NCBI GenBank assembly: GCA_903919075.1
Contig: CAIXGR010000026.1
Coordinates: 1 to 42,669, forward strand
Source: an uncultured Bacteroidota bacterium
GTDB lineage: Bacteria > Bacteroidota > Bacteroidia > Chitinophagales > LD1
Direction of reading: 5' to 3'
Length of the DNA stretch: 42,669 nt
The translations under genes and the position numbers were made by a program. Numbering within the stretch: the first letter of the stretch is position 1; every line of letters begins with the position of its first letter. The notes under the pieces are model-generated. The model saw only the letters and a program-made list of their open reading frames with translations. It had not been told where the DNA came from and ran no database searches. This document shows positions 9,314-17,392 of this stretch, one piece after another.

Positions 9314-9451
9314 TTATAAATACCAGTTTAAAACATGCTGGCCCTCTGCAAAATAAACAGGTAGGCAGTTAGTTAATAATATGCCATTGCTGTTCATATA
9401 GTTTGTTAGGTCTGGTAAGGACGAAAATGCTTTGCTATGCCAAGTTGCCAT
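9314..9451 (-). CDS. Small hypothetical phage protein, 45 residues
   Basis: ATG at 9451, stop TAA at 9314-9316. The protein begins MATWHSKAFSSLPDLTNYMN, then has GILLTNCLPVYF and ends in an aromatic tail, HVLNWYL. The pattern (a LTxYxN helix, a short beta hairpin and an aromatic end) resembles many short uncharacterised proteins found between virion genes of Bacteroidota phages. The homing endonuclease gene starts 145 bp upstream on the other strand and may have been inserted between this gene and the ATP-grasp gene. A TATTTTCG box (9470-9477, minus) could be its promoter. Confidence 0.55.
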   Translation of the reverse strand: MATWHSKAFSSLPDLTNYMNSNGILLTNCLPVYFAEGQHVLNWYL

Positions 9452-9490
9452 AAATTATATTTAGTGACCCGAAAATACGTATATTTTTAC

Positions 9491-9596
9491 TATATTCGCA
9501 TTACGATGTCTGATAGCACCGAAAAATATTCTAACCTTTAACGCCGCTTGCCCAAAAGTGTCTATCAGCACCTATTAAGCAGGCGGTTTTATTTTT
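9491..9596 (+). promoter_or_regulatory. Upstream region of the HNH gene: -7-like box and small inverted repeat
   Basis: TATATTCG (9491-9498) fits the Bacteroidota -7 box with one change and points toward the HNH gene. Downstream lie CTGATAG and, about 45 bp later, its complement CTATCAG inside related contexts (GTCTGATAGCACC and GTCTATCAGCACC). Near the start codon AAGCAGGCGG can pair with CGCCGCTT upstream, so the leader may fold over the start region. This could hold down expression of the endonuclease. No clear -33 box is visible. Confidence 0.35.
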
Positions 9597-10115
9597 ATGA
9601 AACTTATACCATTATCCATCCACAGTAAAATTAATGCAGGAAAGTTTTTCGCAATGGTTGACGATGATATGTATGATTATTTAATTCATTGGGATTGGTC
9701 TGCGAGATTAGATTCAAAAAACGGAAACTATTACGCAACAAGAAAATTTCAGATAGGCAAAAAGCGCCATGTCCTACAAATGCACAGATTTATTTTAGGT
9801 GTTACTGATGGAAATATTAAAGTTGACCACATAGACCACAATGGACTTAATAATCAGATTAGCAACATAAGGGAATGCACTCACAAGCAAAATATGGCAA
9901 ACGTTTTGTCACAAAAAGGCTCTACATCTATATATAAGGGCGTTTCTTGGAAAGCTAAAAACAAGGCATGGATAGTGCAGATAACGGTAGAAAAAAAGCC
10001 AGTTCATATTGGCTGCTTTAAATCAGAGTTAGAGGCGGCAAAAGCGTATGATATTGTTGCTAAGAAAGTATATGGAGAATTTGCTTTTTTAAATTTTAAA
10101 AGTCAATCCCTATAA
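9597..10115 (+). CDS. HNH homing endonuclease with AP2 DNA-binding domain
   Basis: 172 residues on the strand opposite to all its neighbours. The HNH part is at about residues 62-105: MHRFILG, then VDHIDHNGLNNQISNIR and NMAN, giving the DH...N...N arrangement of the metal site. The C-terminal third (STSIYKGVSW, KAWIVQI, IGCFKSELEAAKAYD, FAFLNF) is an AP2-type three-strand DNA-binding module, a common pairing in free-standing phage homing endonucleases. Its 3' end overlaps the end of the ATP-grasp gene by 20 bp, tail to tail. The orientation and its own promoter region mark it as a selfish insertion, probably with a target site in the flanking virion genes of related phages. Confidence 0.9.
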   Translation: MKLIPLSIHSKINAGKFFAMVDDDMYDYLIHWDWSARLDSKNGNYYATRKFQIGKKRHVLQMHRFILGVTDGNIKVDHIDHNGLNNQISNIRECTHKQNMANVLSQKGSTSIYKGVSWKAKNKAWIVQITVEKKPVHIGCFKSELEAAKAYDIVAKKVYGEFAFLNFKSQSL

Positions 10116-11358
10116 CTTTCATTTTTTCAATCGCTTCACTCAATCTATCAATAACACTTTCGGTTTGAATAGAAAGCCCGTAACCTTCAATCTTAGATAT
10201 ATATTCCTTAACCTTTTCAATAGCCTCGTCCATACTTTTTCCTATGGCTACAACGGCCCCGATTTCATTAAGTTCGTATTTTTGCGGTATAACATAACGC
10301 TGCCCTTTTATCATACAGCAGTTCTTTAGCTTTACCCATTGTTCAATATCGTCAGGATAGCTTATTGCCTGCCAGTTTTTTTCTGCCCAACTGCTTTTTA
10401 TAATTATTTCTATGCCATACTTGCCAGCATATACAGGCTCAATCAAAACTCCACCTGCGCCATGCCACATTATTTCACCCCAATTCAAAATCATTTCCTG
10501 TGAAAGTTCAGAAGGTGGCGATGGTTTCCTCGCTGTGGCATCTATCATGTAACTCTTGCCATCTTTAGTTACCCTACTTTCGCTGCTAAAATCTCCTCTG
10601 TAATTATAAAACTTAAAGGTAGGTTTCATCTTATCAAAAAAACCTGTCAAAACCTTTGGCAGCTTGTCGTATTCCTGATATGTAGCAGCAAATCCTAAGT
10701 CCTTCAGTTCAGCCCCCAGTGGCACTATTTTAGGGTATTCGCCATCAATCGTGTATATATCCAAACCCGTTTCAACCTCTGCGTCTATACCCTTAAAACA
10801 AAGAAATTCGGCTATTAATTTCTTTGCGCCCAACCTGTGTTCAAGTTCATCAAGCATTGGTTCGGATAGCTTGTAGTTTTTGGCACACCACGTTTCCATG
10901 TCGCCCCTAAACTTGCTCACCTTTACATAAATATCTTCATTTTGTTTTAAGTATTCTCTTAGTTTAGGTAAGCCAACAACTTTGTCTACTTCGGGCGTAA
11001 GTAGACCCAACTTCTTCATTAGGTTTATTGTTCCTAATCGGTCAAGTTCTAACTGCTCGCCCTTTCTGCTTCCCCAAACCCTATATCCCAACTTAACTAA
11101 ATGTTCTTGTAAGTCTCCCTGATAAGTGTCAAGAAATATTATTATGTCTGCCGTTTCTAAATAGTCGAAAAAACTATCTACCCGTTCAATATCGTCAAAG
11201 CCCTCTCCTGTTAAAAAAGCATTACTATCGGGGAAAGCATTAAAATTCCACGGACTATAAAAAAGCACATGCCCAAACTCTCTGCTCAATCTTTGTGCGA
11301 ATGAAACAAAGTTTCCATTATCGAATACTAAAGCAGTCTTATCTTTCAGGTTCTCCAT
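10096..11358 (-). CDS. ATP-grasp enzyme, distantly PurD-like
   Basis: 420 residues. Order of parts: a Rossmann-like pre-ATP-grasp lobe (TALVFDNGNF, then DIIIFLDTYQGDL), the linker GSRKGEQLELDR, a lysine-containing strand YVKVSKFRGDMETW, the hinge strand LIAEFLCFKGIDAEVE, and the Mg-ATP segment ESRVTKDGKSYMIDATARKPSPP. The usual E...N metal ligands are replaced by a D...R-type version. The fold resembles glycinamide ribonucleotide synthetase and peptide ligases, which join a carboxylate to an amine using ATP. Nothing indicates a purine role here. The gene sits between giant virion proteins and starts inside the end of a 29-residue acidic ORF. Possible substrates are that peptide, a virion protein or a host molecule; all are guesses. 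Confidence 0.7.
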   Translation of the reverse strand: MENLKDKTALVFDNGNFVSFAQRLSREFGHVLFYSPWNFNAFPDSNAFLTGEGFDDIERVDSFFDYLETADIIIFLDTYQGDLQEHLVKLGYRVWGSRKGEQLELDRLGTINLMKKLGLLTPEVDKVVGLPKLREYLKQNEDIYVKVSKFRGDMETWCAKNYKLSEPMLDELEHRLGAKKLIAEFLCFKGIDAEVETGLDIYTIDGEYPKIVPLGAELKDLGFAATYQEYDKLPKVLTGFFDKMKPTFKFYNYRGDFSSESRVTKDGKSYMIDATARKPSPPSELSQEMILNWGEIMWHGAGGVLIEPVYAGKYGIEIIIKSSWAEKNWQAISYPDDIEQWVKLKNCCMIKGQRYVIPQKYELNEIGAVVAIGKSMDEAIEKVKEYISKIEGYGLSIQTESVIDRLSEAIEKMKVIGIDF

Positions 11359-11435
11359 GTATCTATATCAAAATCGTCTTCTTCATCAGGGTCGTATGGT
11401 TTATTTACAGCCCTCCGATAATTTAATTTTTCCAT
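11346..11435 (-). CDS. Overlapping 29-residue acidic micro-ORF
   Basis: ATG at 11435 inside the last codons of the 730-residue gene (different frame), stop TGA at 11346-11348 inside the start of the ATP-grasp gene. A good Shine-Dalgarno (GGAGG) lies 3 bases upstream of the ATG. The peptide reads MEKLNYRRAVNKPY and then an acidic end, DPDEEDDFDIDTWRT. The overlap at both ends implies coupled translation with the ATP-grasp gene. Alternatively, loss of one A in the A5 run at about 11430 would fuse this frame to the 730-residue protein as its natural C-terminus. I favour a separate ORF because of its own ATG and ribosome site. Confidence 0.45.
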   Translation of the reverse strand: MEKLNYRRAVNKPYDPDEEDDFDIDTWRT

Positions 11436-13593
11436 CCGCCTCCATTTTCCGCAGCAAATTAACCAAATCTTCTTTCATATCCGTTTTTAATCGGTCACGC
11501 AATACCTGTTTGGTTTCTTCGGGCAGGTCTTTTACCTGTGTTGTTTGTGGTTCGCTGTTTTCGGCAATTTTTTGCCCTTGCTCTCCTTGTCCCACTCCGC
11601 TACTTTCGCTTTGCCCCCCAGCGCTTTCTGTCCCGCTTTGGTGTGCGCCCATTTCCTCTGTTGTTCGCTCTTGTATGGCATCGGTTCCTATTTTTGGTAA
11701 GTCAATATTTTTTTCTGCCGCTATGCGTTCAATCGCCTTTATTTCGGGTTCATTCAGTGTTGCGCTTTCTGCATGTAAGGTAGTGTAAGCCTGCTTTAAT
11801 GCTTCGGGTTCCATTTCCTCATACATCTTCTCACTTGCGCTCTTTTCAACAGGTTCGGGCGTTGGTTCGGGTTGCGGGAAGTGCTTGTCCTGTATCTCTA
11901 ACAACTTAGCCTGTAATGCGGGCTTATCGCTTATGCCCGTTTTGCCTAAGTTGGTCAGGTATTCATCAATGGCCTCAACCTGCTCTTTTGATTTGTTGTA
12001 TAAAGGTTCGCCGTTTTTTATTGCACCCTCCCGTTCACCAATAGCCGCAGGGTTAGCGTTGGCATCCATCTTTAATGTTTCCAAATGCGCTACGGCATCT
12101 TCGTGCGGCTTAATGAATTTGTCTACAATATCATTTCTAACATTATGCTGTAAATCGTATGCCTCATACCGTGCATCAGAATCTAACTTACTACCGCCGC
12201 CTGCCATGTTAAGCTGCTGTGCCGTTGTGGTTATCCTACCTATTTTAGCCTTAATATCGGTTGCTTCTTCGGGGCTTATTTTTTGCGTTTCGACAAGGGT
12301 ATCAACAATTTTATTGACCTTATCTATTGCTTTTTTCCCCTCGCCTTCACCTTTCCTTACAGCATTTTCAATATAGCCATACATGGTTTGGTCTACCAAT
12401 GGTGTTTTGGTAAAACTACCCATTGTGCCGCCCAACAAGCCGCCTAATAAAGCATTTTGCGTATCAGCTATAACTGATTCCTTGCTGAATAATTGTGTGC
12501 CATATTTACCCTCTCCCGTTTTTGCATTTTCGGGCGCAATAAAATTATCGTATAGTTGTTCTCCCGCCTGCTGCACACCGCCCATTAAATAACCCGCCGC
12601 CCCTGCTTTGGCCGCTTCTTCCAACATGGGCGAAGTTGCTAACCGCTTCATGTTGTCTATCATTTTTGAACTTGCTTTTTTTGCAACGGTATTAAATGTT
12701 TCGTTGCTTACATCTTTGCCCGCAAGTTCCTTTAGTTCTGTTTCAAGCCCTTCTGTTATGCCCTCGCTCACTTGCTTGCCTAATATGCGGTCGGTCAATC
12801 CTGCGCCCCATAAGTCCGATAGCATCGAAGTAGCTGCAACGGCGGGCGTTAAAAGCAAAGTCATTCTCGCATTATTCGTATCACTCAATCCTGCCCGTTT
12901 ACCACTTTGCATAATCGGGTCAATCATGTAGGTAGAAAATGCTGCTAAGTTCTTAATCTTCTTGCCCCATTCCGCAGTTTTTGCTGCGTTTTCAAGTGCC
13001 TTTATTCCTTCTGCGCCTTCCGATAATAATTTACCACCTTCAGCTATTGCGCCCGGTTCGTCACCCACTAAAGCCATAGCCGCTACACCGCCAACGGTTC
13101 CAAGCATGCCGCCTAAACTATTTACAAATGGCCGCCATCCTCCAAATATTCCGCCCTCGGTATCTTCTTTAGGTATATCAAAGGTGCCGTATTTATCAAT
13201 CGCCTCGGTCGCTATTTTATTGAAGTGGTCGTAACCTTCCGAATTGTTACCCGTAGCATCTAAAACTATTTTAGGCAGGTCAACTATGCCTTTTACGGCT
13301 TCGGGAATCAGTCCATTATAAAATGATTTTGCCGCTTCAACTATAAGGGGTGTACTGGCCGATTGTGTTTGAATAGGCTTATCGAAATTTGCAGCCGAAT
13401 AATCTATTCCTTTTTGAACGCCCGTTGGTTGTTTGGGCTGGCTTAAAAGTTTCGGATTAGCCTTAACGTTCTGTATTAGCCCGTTTATATCTTCGGCAGA
13501 ATACTTCCCCGTTGCAGTAAGTTTCGCTCTTATTGCATTTTCATCAACAGGTTTTTGTTGCTGAATGGTCGCGGGTTGTATCGGGTCTGCCAT
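11401..13593 (-). CDS. Large internal virion (cargo-like) protein
   Basis: 730 residues. The N-terminal 60 residues are polar. Between about 140 and 180 there is a Gly-rich, weakly hydrophobic segment (SLGGMLGTVGGVAAMALVG), and another Gly-rich stretch (GGLLGGTMGSF) lies near 390; such segments occur in proteins that are ejected and insert into membranes. The rest is helical and charged, with a Pro/Glu linker (PQPEPTPEPVEK, about 585) and a Ser/Gly/Gln-rich tract before the C-terminal helix. It is preceded without a gap by the 477-residue gene, so both lie in one operon with the 772- and 1896-residue proteins. No enzymatic motif was found. Confidence 0.65.
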   Translation of the reverse strand: MADPIQPATIQQQKPVDENAIRAKLTATGKYSAEDINGLIQNVKANPKLLSQPKQPTGVQKGIDYSAANFDKPIQTQSASTPLIVEAAKSFYNGLIPEAVKGIVDLPKIVLDATGNNSEGYDHFNKIATEAIDKYGTFDIPKEDTEGGIFGGWRPFVNSLGGMLGTVGGVAAMALVGDEPGAIAEGGKLLSEGAEGIKALENAAKTAEWGKKIKNLAAFSTYMIDPIMQSGKRAGLSDTNNARMTLLLTPAVAATSMLSDLWGAGLTDRILGKQVSEGITEGLETELKELAGKDVSNETFNTVAKKASSKMIDNMKRLATSPMLEEAAKAGAAGYLMGGVQQAGEQLYDNFIAPENAKTGEGKYGTQLFSKESVIADTQNALLGGLLGGTMGSFTKTPLVDQTMYGYIENAVRKGEGEGKKAIDKVNKIVDTLVETQKISPEEATDIKAKIGRITTTAQQLNMAGGGSKLDSDARYEAYDLQHNVRNDIVDKFIKPHEDAVAHLETLKMDANANPAAIGEREGAIKNGEPLYNKSKEQVEAIDEYLTNLGKTGISDKPALQAKLLEIQDKHFPQPEPTPEPVEKSASEKMYEEMEPEALKQAYTTLHAESATLNEPEIKAIERIAAEKNIDLPKIGTDAIQERTTEEMGAHQSGTESAGGQSESSGVGQGEQGQKIAENSEPQTTQVKDLPEETKQVLRDRLKTDMKEDLVNLLRKMEADGKIKLSEGCK

Positions 13594-15027
13594 TTATTCT
13601 CCTGTGTCTTGTTCGGTGTCCAAATCTTGTAGCATTTCAGAAAACTTTTGGTCTTGTATGCCTACGCTTAATGCCTGTTGTGCCGATTTGGTTTGCTCCT
13701 TTGGTGAACTTACAGTCGTTTCATTGTAAGGAATCTCTTGAAAAACTGTAAATTCGTGCTTACCATTAACAGTCTTTTCGCCTGCTGCGGGGTGACTGCG
13801 CGTAAATGGGTTAAACGGTGCGCTTCTTAACGCGCCACCATCAACGGTAGTGCTATTGGCCGCATCCTTGCCCTCCGAAACAGTAAATCCCATAAATACC
13901 TGCGGCTTACCATCAGGGCCAGTTTTGCGCAATAAATTGGTAGGCTTAACCACTACATCCTTGCCATCTAAACCGCTAAAGTCTATCTTTTGTGAGAAAT
14001 CGGCCGAGAAAACAGGGCCACGAGCCGTCATAAGCGGCACATTTTTAATACCGCCATTCTTTTCGTCCATTTCAAAGCCTAGATTACCAGCTACTTGATG
14101 CAAATATCGCACATCGGGCAGGTAATTCTTCACACTTCCGTCTGCATTTGAGCCTGATTGTGTGGCTAAGTTGTTATAAACCCGCGCCAAATAGCTGCCT
14201 CCTTCGTTCATTAAGCCTGCCTGTTGCATCTTCTTAATCTTCATTTCGGTAAGACGCATATTGGGCGTATATTCAAGGTTTTTCCAATATAAGGGCGTTC
14301 CTTTGCTATCTACATGCTGTTTATAGTTTGCACCCATTGTTATAGCCTGCTGCCTTGCATCCGTAGGGTTCATGCCGCCATCAATCAACTGTTGATATGC
14401 CTTAGAAACATAATCCTTTGCGTCAACCGGTTTGGGTTGGTAATGATTCGGGCCTCCAAACTCTTTTGTAAACACGCTATCATCAAACTTGCCTGCTTTA
14501 AAACCACCGGAATAGTTTAGCGTATCTGTTTTTCCATTCTCGTAGTCTTGCAATTGACTGCTAAATGTGTTGCGTTGCGTTCCGTCAGGATTCAATAGTC
14601 TTTCAGTTAAGCCTGCCTGCTGGTCGGCCTGCCAGTGTGCTTTAGATACTGCGTTTTGCAGTTCTTTTTGAGTAGTAGGGTGGTGATATATGGTATTGAT
14701 ATAGTTATGCAGGTCAACCATGCCCCGCGTCTTTATCCACTTCTCTAAATCGCCATTACTTTCCTTTATTCCTTCCGCAATCGGGCCTTTAAGGGTATCG
14801 CTTAATGCTTTGATGCGCTCTAAACCTTGCGGCAAAACAGGCATGTCCTGTATAGCCTGTTGGTATTTTTGCACCTCTGCCGCAGCCGCTTCGTTCTCTT
14901 TGTTCTTCTGTTCTGCCAACTGATTTGCACCTTGTTGATACATAAGCGCAGCCCGCTTATCATTTCTGATAGCGTCCCAGTTCTTAGTCCCGCTTAGTGC
15001 ATTAAGAAATCCGAAATCAATCGCCAT
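13594..15027 (-). CDS. Virion-associated protein of unknown function
   Basis: 477 residues starting with MAIDFGFLNALSG. A helical region rich in Gln, Ala and Asn (about 25-60) is followed by a mostly polar protein with mixed secondary structure and a Gln/Ser/Glu-rich C-terminal helix. It lies 3 bp after the stop of the 772-residue gene and its own stop touches the start of the 730-residue gene, so it is part of the tightly packed cargo operon. No signal peptide, membrane segment or catalytic motif is visible. Assigned to the virion only from position and size. Confidence 0.6.
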   Translation of the reverse strand: MAIDFGFLNALSGTKNWDAIRNDKRAALMYQQGANQLAEQKNKENEAAAAEVQKYQQAIQDMPVLPQGLERIKALSDTLKGPIAEGIKESNGDLEKWIKTRGMVDLHNYINTIYHHPTTQKELQNAVSKAHWQADQQAGLTERLLNPDGTQRNTFSSQLQDYENGKTDTLNYSGGFKAGKFDDSVFTKEFGGPNHYQPKPVDAKDYVSKAYQQLIDGGMNPTDARQQAITMGANYKQHVDSKGTPLYWKNLEYTPNMRLTEMKIKKMQQAGLMNEGGSYLARVYNNLATQSGSNADGSVKNYLPDVRYLHQVAGNLGFEMDEKNGGIKNVPLMTARGPVFSADFSQKIDFSGLDGKDVVVKPTNLLRKTGPDGKPQVFMGFTVSEGKDAANSTTVDGGALRSAPFNPFTRSHPAAGEKTVNGKHEFTVFQEIPYNETTVSSPKEQTKSAQQALSVGIQDQKFSEMLQDLDTEQDTGE

Positions 15028-15030
15028 ATT

Positions 15031-17349
15031 TTATTGTGGTATTGGTTGTCCTGTTTGTGGGTCAAATTTAGCCTTTGGTGCGGTATATCCAAAACCCAAT
15101 AACGCTTCGGGGTGTTCTTTGAAATACTTAGCCTGTGCTGTTGCAATTTCTGCTTCACTCTGCCCTTTGGCTATTAAGGCTTTGTTGAACGTATCGTATT
15201 GGCTACCCGGCCCAAAGGCTTTAGCTACTTCCATACGGTTGTTTATATCCGATAAGGCATTGCTTGCTAACTGCGAGCCGCTTTGTTTTGTTGCCAACGC
15301 TTCATTATACTTCCTGTCAAAAATCTCCTTGTTCATAGCAATATCCTGATTCACAACGGGCAGGAAATTATGAAAGTTCATTTCTTTAAGCGCAGCATCT
15401 TTAGTTGCAAGTGCCAAATTCGTTTCGCCCCTACCCGCATTAACCCTTGCTAAGTTCGCCGCCACCATACCTGCATTGCCGCCGCTTGCGTTGGTTATAT
15501 CGCGCACCGCTTGGCTATAATTACCTTGTTCGCCACTTGTCACTAAAGCCTTTTCTTCAGGGCTTATTCCTGTGTTGCTGAAGTAACGGGCCTTGTTCAT
15601 ATAATCGCTCCATTCGGCAGGTATTTTGTAGTCGGGCAGCTTCTTCGTTGCAGCACTTAAGCCCATTCCTAAGCGCACAGCATCAAATGCACTGCCCGTA
15701 ATGTTGCCTACTAAGTCTTTCGTATTGGGTGATGTGGTTGTTGGCGGGGTTGCGGGTTGTGTGGTAGAATCTGCCCTATCCTCGTCTGTTGCCAGTGGCC
15801 CAATCTTTGATTTTATTTCGGGCAAAACTGGCAGTGTGGTATTGTTTTGAAGCCCAAAAATATCAGAGCCTAATAATCCGCCATTTTGTGAGGGGTCGGT
15901 TATGGCAGCGGTTGTTTTTGGCTGTGTTGCGGTTGTTTTAGGTGCAACACTAACTGCGGGTGCAACAACTTGTGGCGTTTGGCTAATTTCTGTTCCTTGA
16001 ATAGTCAACGGACTTTGTGAAATAGTTGCGGGAAGTTGTGTGCTTTGCGCTGGCTTTTCATTTGGCTTATTTTGAAAAACAGGCGGTTGTTTTGCTATAT
16101 ATTCTTCCGTTAGTTGCTTTTGAAGTTTACTATCAACTTCTTGTCCTTTATTATCACCTTGCGTATGAAACCATTTGCCGTTTTTATAAACCGCATCTTT
16201 TGAGTTACTATAATTATCGGCCAAAACATTTGAGCCTGTATTTACAACTCCCTCCTTAACCGATGGGGTCTCTTTTTGAACAGAATTATGCCATTTAAAA
16301 TAATCGAAGTTTTTATCTATCGGTATTTGCTTTCCCTGCTTATCGTGGATAAATTTATCAAAATACTCCATTCTATACCCCCGCCTCTTAACTTCATCAT
16401 TGATAGCCGTTTCTTCGTCTTGCTTTGCTTTTCCGCCTAATCCTGTTTCCCTTGCCAGTGCTGCAAGTTCTGAATCAGATAATGAAGAAAGCGCAGACGC
16501 TGAAATGGGTCCGCCATTACCAAACTCCTGATTAACAGGCTTACGCTTATCAATATCTTTTAGTATCGCTGCAATTTTATTCGCTTCTCCTTTTTTAGCG
16601 TGTCCTAATAACTTTACCCAATCTTCTTCAGGCACAATGCGCTCATCACCCTCTACGCGCATACCCGTATCTTTGCCCGTTTTCATATCAATAAGCCCTA
16701 TGCCGCCATCTTCGTGGGTGGGGCCAATTAACTTACCGCCATTTCTGAATAAAGAAAAAGCACTTGCGCCGTTTACGTCTATTGGTGTCATACTATCGGT
16801 TTCGTCTGGGGCGGTAATATTGTCGCCTTGCTGCTCGGGGTCAGTTCCTATATTGAATGCCTGTGGCGTTTGCGGTGTTGGTTGTGAGCTGCCATCCGTT
16901 TTCTTTTTCTTAAACAGGTTGTTCAGAAAGCCTAAACTACCAACTCCACTTGTCAGGTCTTTTACGGGCAACTTTTTATCCCCCGAAGTTCCTGCAATAG
17001 CTTTCCCTAGCCCCATAACATCTTTGCCTATGCCGCCAAAATTACCCGTAAAAACATCTGCGGTTATATCTAAAGCGGTCAATGCTTCTGCGCCCCATCC
17101 TATACCTGCATTCTTAGCATCTTGATTCAGGTTATTATAGGCATCCGTTCCTTTGTTTCGGTTTGCTTCTACCTTGTCACCAATGGCAGCGGCTATGTTT
17201 AAGCCCGGCACCCAGTTTAATGCTTTGCCCCATGCGTTCTGTTCGCCTTTATTGTTAATGCCCAAAAAGCCTTGTAAGCCCTTTGGTATTTTGGCAAAGG
17301 TCGGTAGCGATTGGTCGTTAACAAACGGTCTAATATCAGAAAATAGCAT
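15031..17349 (-). CDS. Large virion protein with EDGGI/GDERIVPE motif
   Basis: 772 residues. About residues 60-170 form an amphipathic, Gly/Ala-rich region ending in a basic patch (LFKKKKT). Around 205-245 is a motif recognisable from many Bacteroidota phage virion proteins: FRNGGKLIGPTHEDGGIGLI followed by VEGDERIVPEEDW. The middle is low-complexity (Thr, Pro, Gln, Ser), probably disordered. The C-terminal part (from about 590) is helical, ending near PQTGQPIPQ. It is the first gene after the ATGCGTGT leader element at 17362-17369, so it heads the cargo operon. An ejected or tail-tip role is inferred from order and composition. Confidence 0.65.
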   Translation of the reverse strand: MLFSDIRPFVNDQSLPTFAKIPKGLQGFLGINNKGEQNAWGKALNWVPGLNIAAAIGDKVEANRNKGTDAYNNLNQDAKNAGIGWGAEALTALDITADVFTGNFGGIGKDVMGLGKAIAGTSGDKKLPVKDLTSGVGSLGFLNNLFKKKKTDGSSQPTPQTPQAFNIGTDPEQQGDNITAPDETDSMTPIDVNGASAFSLFRNGGKLIGPTHEDGGIGLIDMKTGKDTGMRVEGDERIVPEEDWVKLLGHAKKGEANKIAAILKDIDKRKPVNQEFGNGGPISASALSSLSDSELAALARETGLGGKAKQDEETAINDEVKRRGYRMEYFDKFIHDKQGKQIPIDKNFDYFKWHNSVQKETPSVKEGVVNTGSNVLADNYSNSKDAVYKNGKWFHTQGDNKGQEVDSKLQKQLTEEYIAKQPPVFQNKPNEKPAQSTQLPATISQSPLTIQGTEISQTPQVVAPAVSVAPKTTATQPKTTAAITDPSQNGGLLGSDIFGLQNNTTLPVLPEIKSKIGPLATDEDRADSTTQPATPPTTTSPNTKDLVGNITGSAFDAVRLGMGLSAATKKLPDYKIPAEWSDYMNKARYFSNTGISPEEKALVTSGEQGNYSQAVRDITNASGGNAGMVAANLARVNAGRGETNLALATKDAALKEMNFHNFLPVVNQDIAMNKEIFDRKYNEALATKQSGSQLASNALSDINNRMEVAKAFGPGSQYDTFNKALIAKGQSEAEIATAQAKYFKEHPEALLGFGYTAPKAKFDPQTGQPIPQ

Positions 17350-17361
17350 TCATCATGTGTA

Positions 17362-17387
17362 ACACGCATTTATATTTTCAAAGGTAA
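17362..17387 (-). promoter_or_regulatory. Late promoter -7 box and ATGCGTGT leader element for the cargo operon
   Basis: Minus strand: TACCTTTG (17380-17387) is a full match to TAnnTTTG. After nine bases comes ATGCGTGT (17362-17369), then 12 bases to the ATG at 17349. No TTTG is present at the usual -33 position. It lies in the 43-bp gap between the 1405- and 772-residue genes. Confidence 0.55.
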
Positions 17388-17392
17388 CATTT

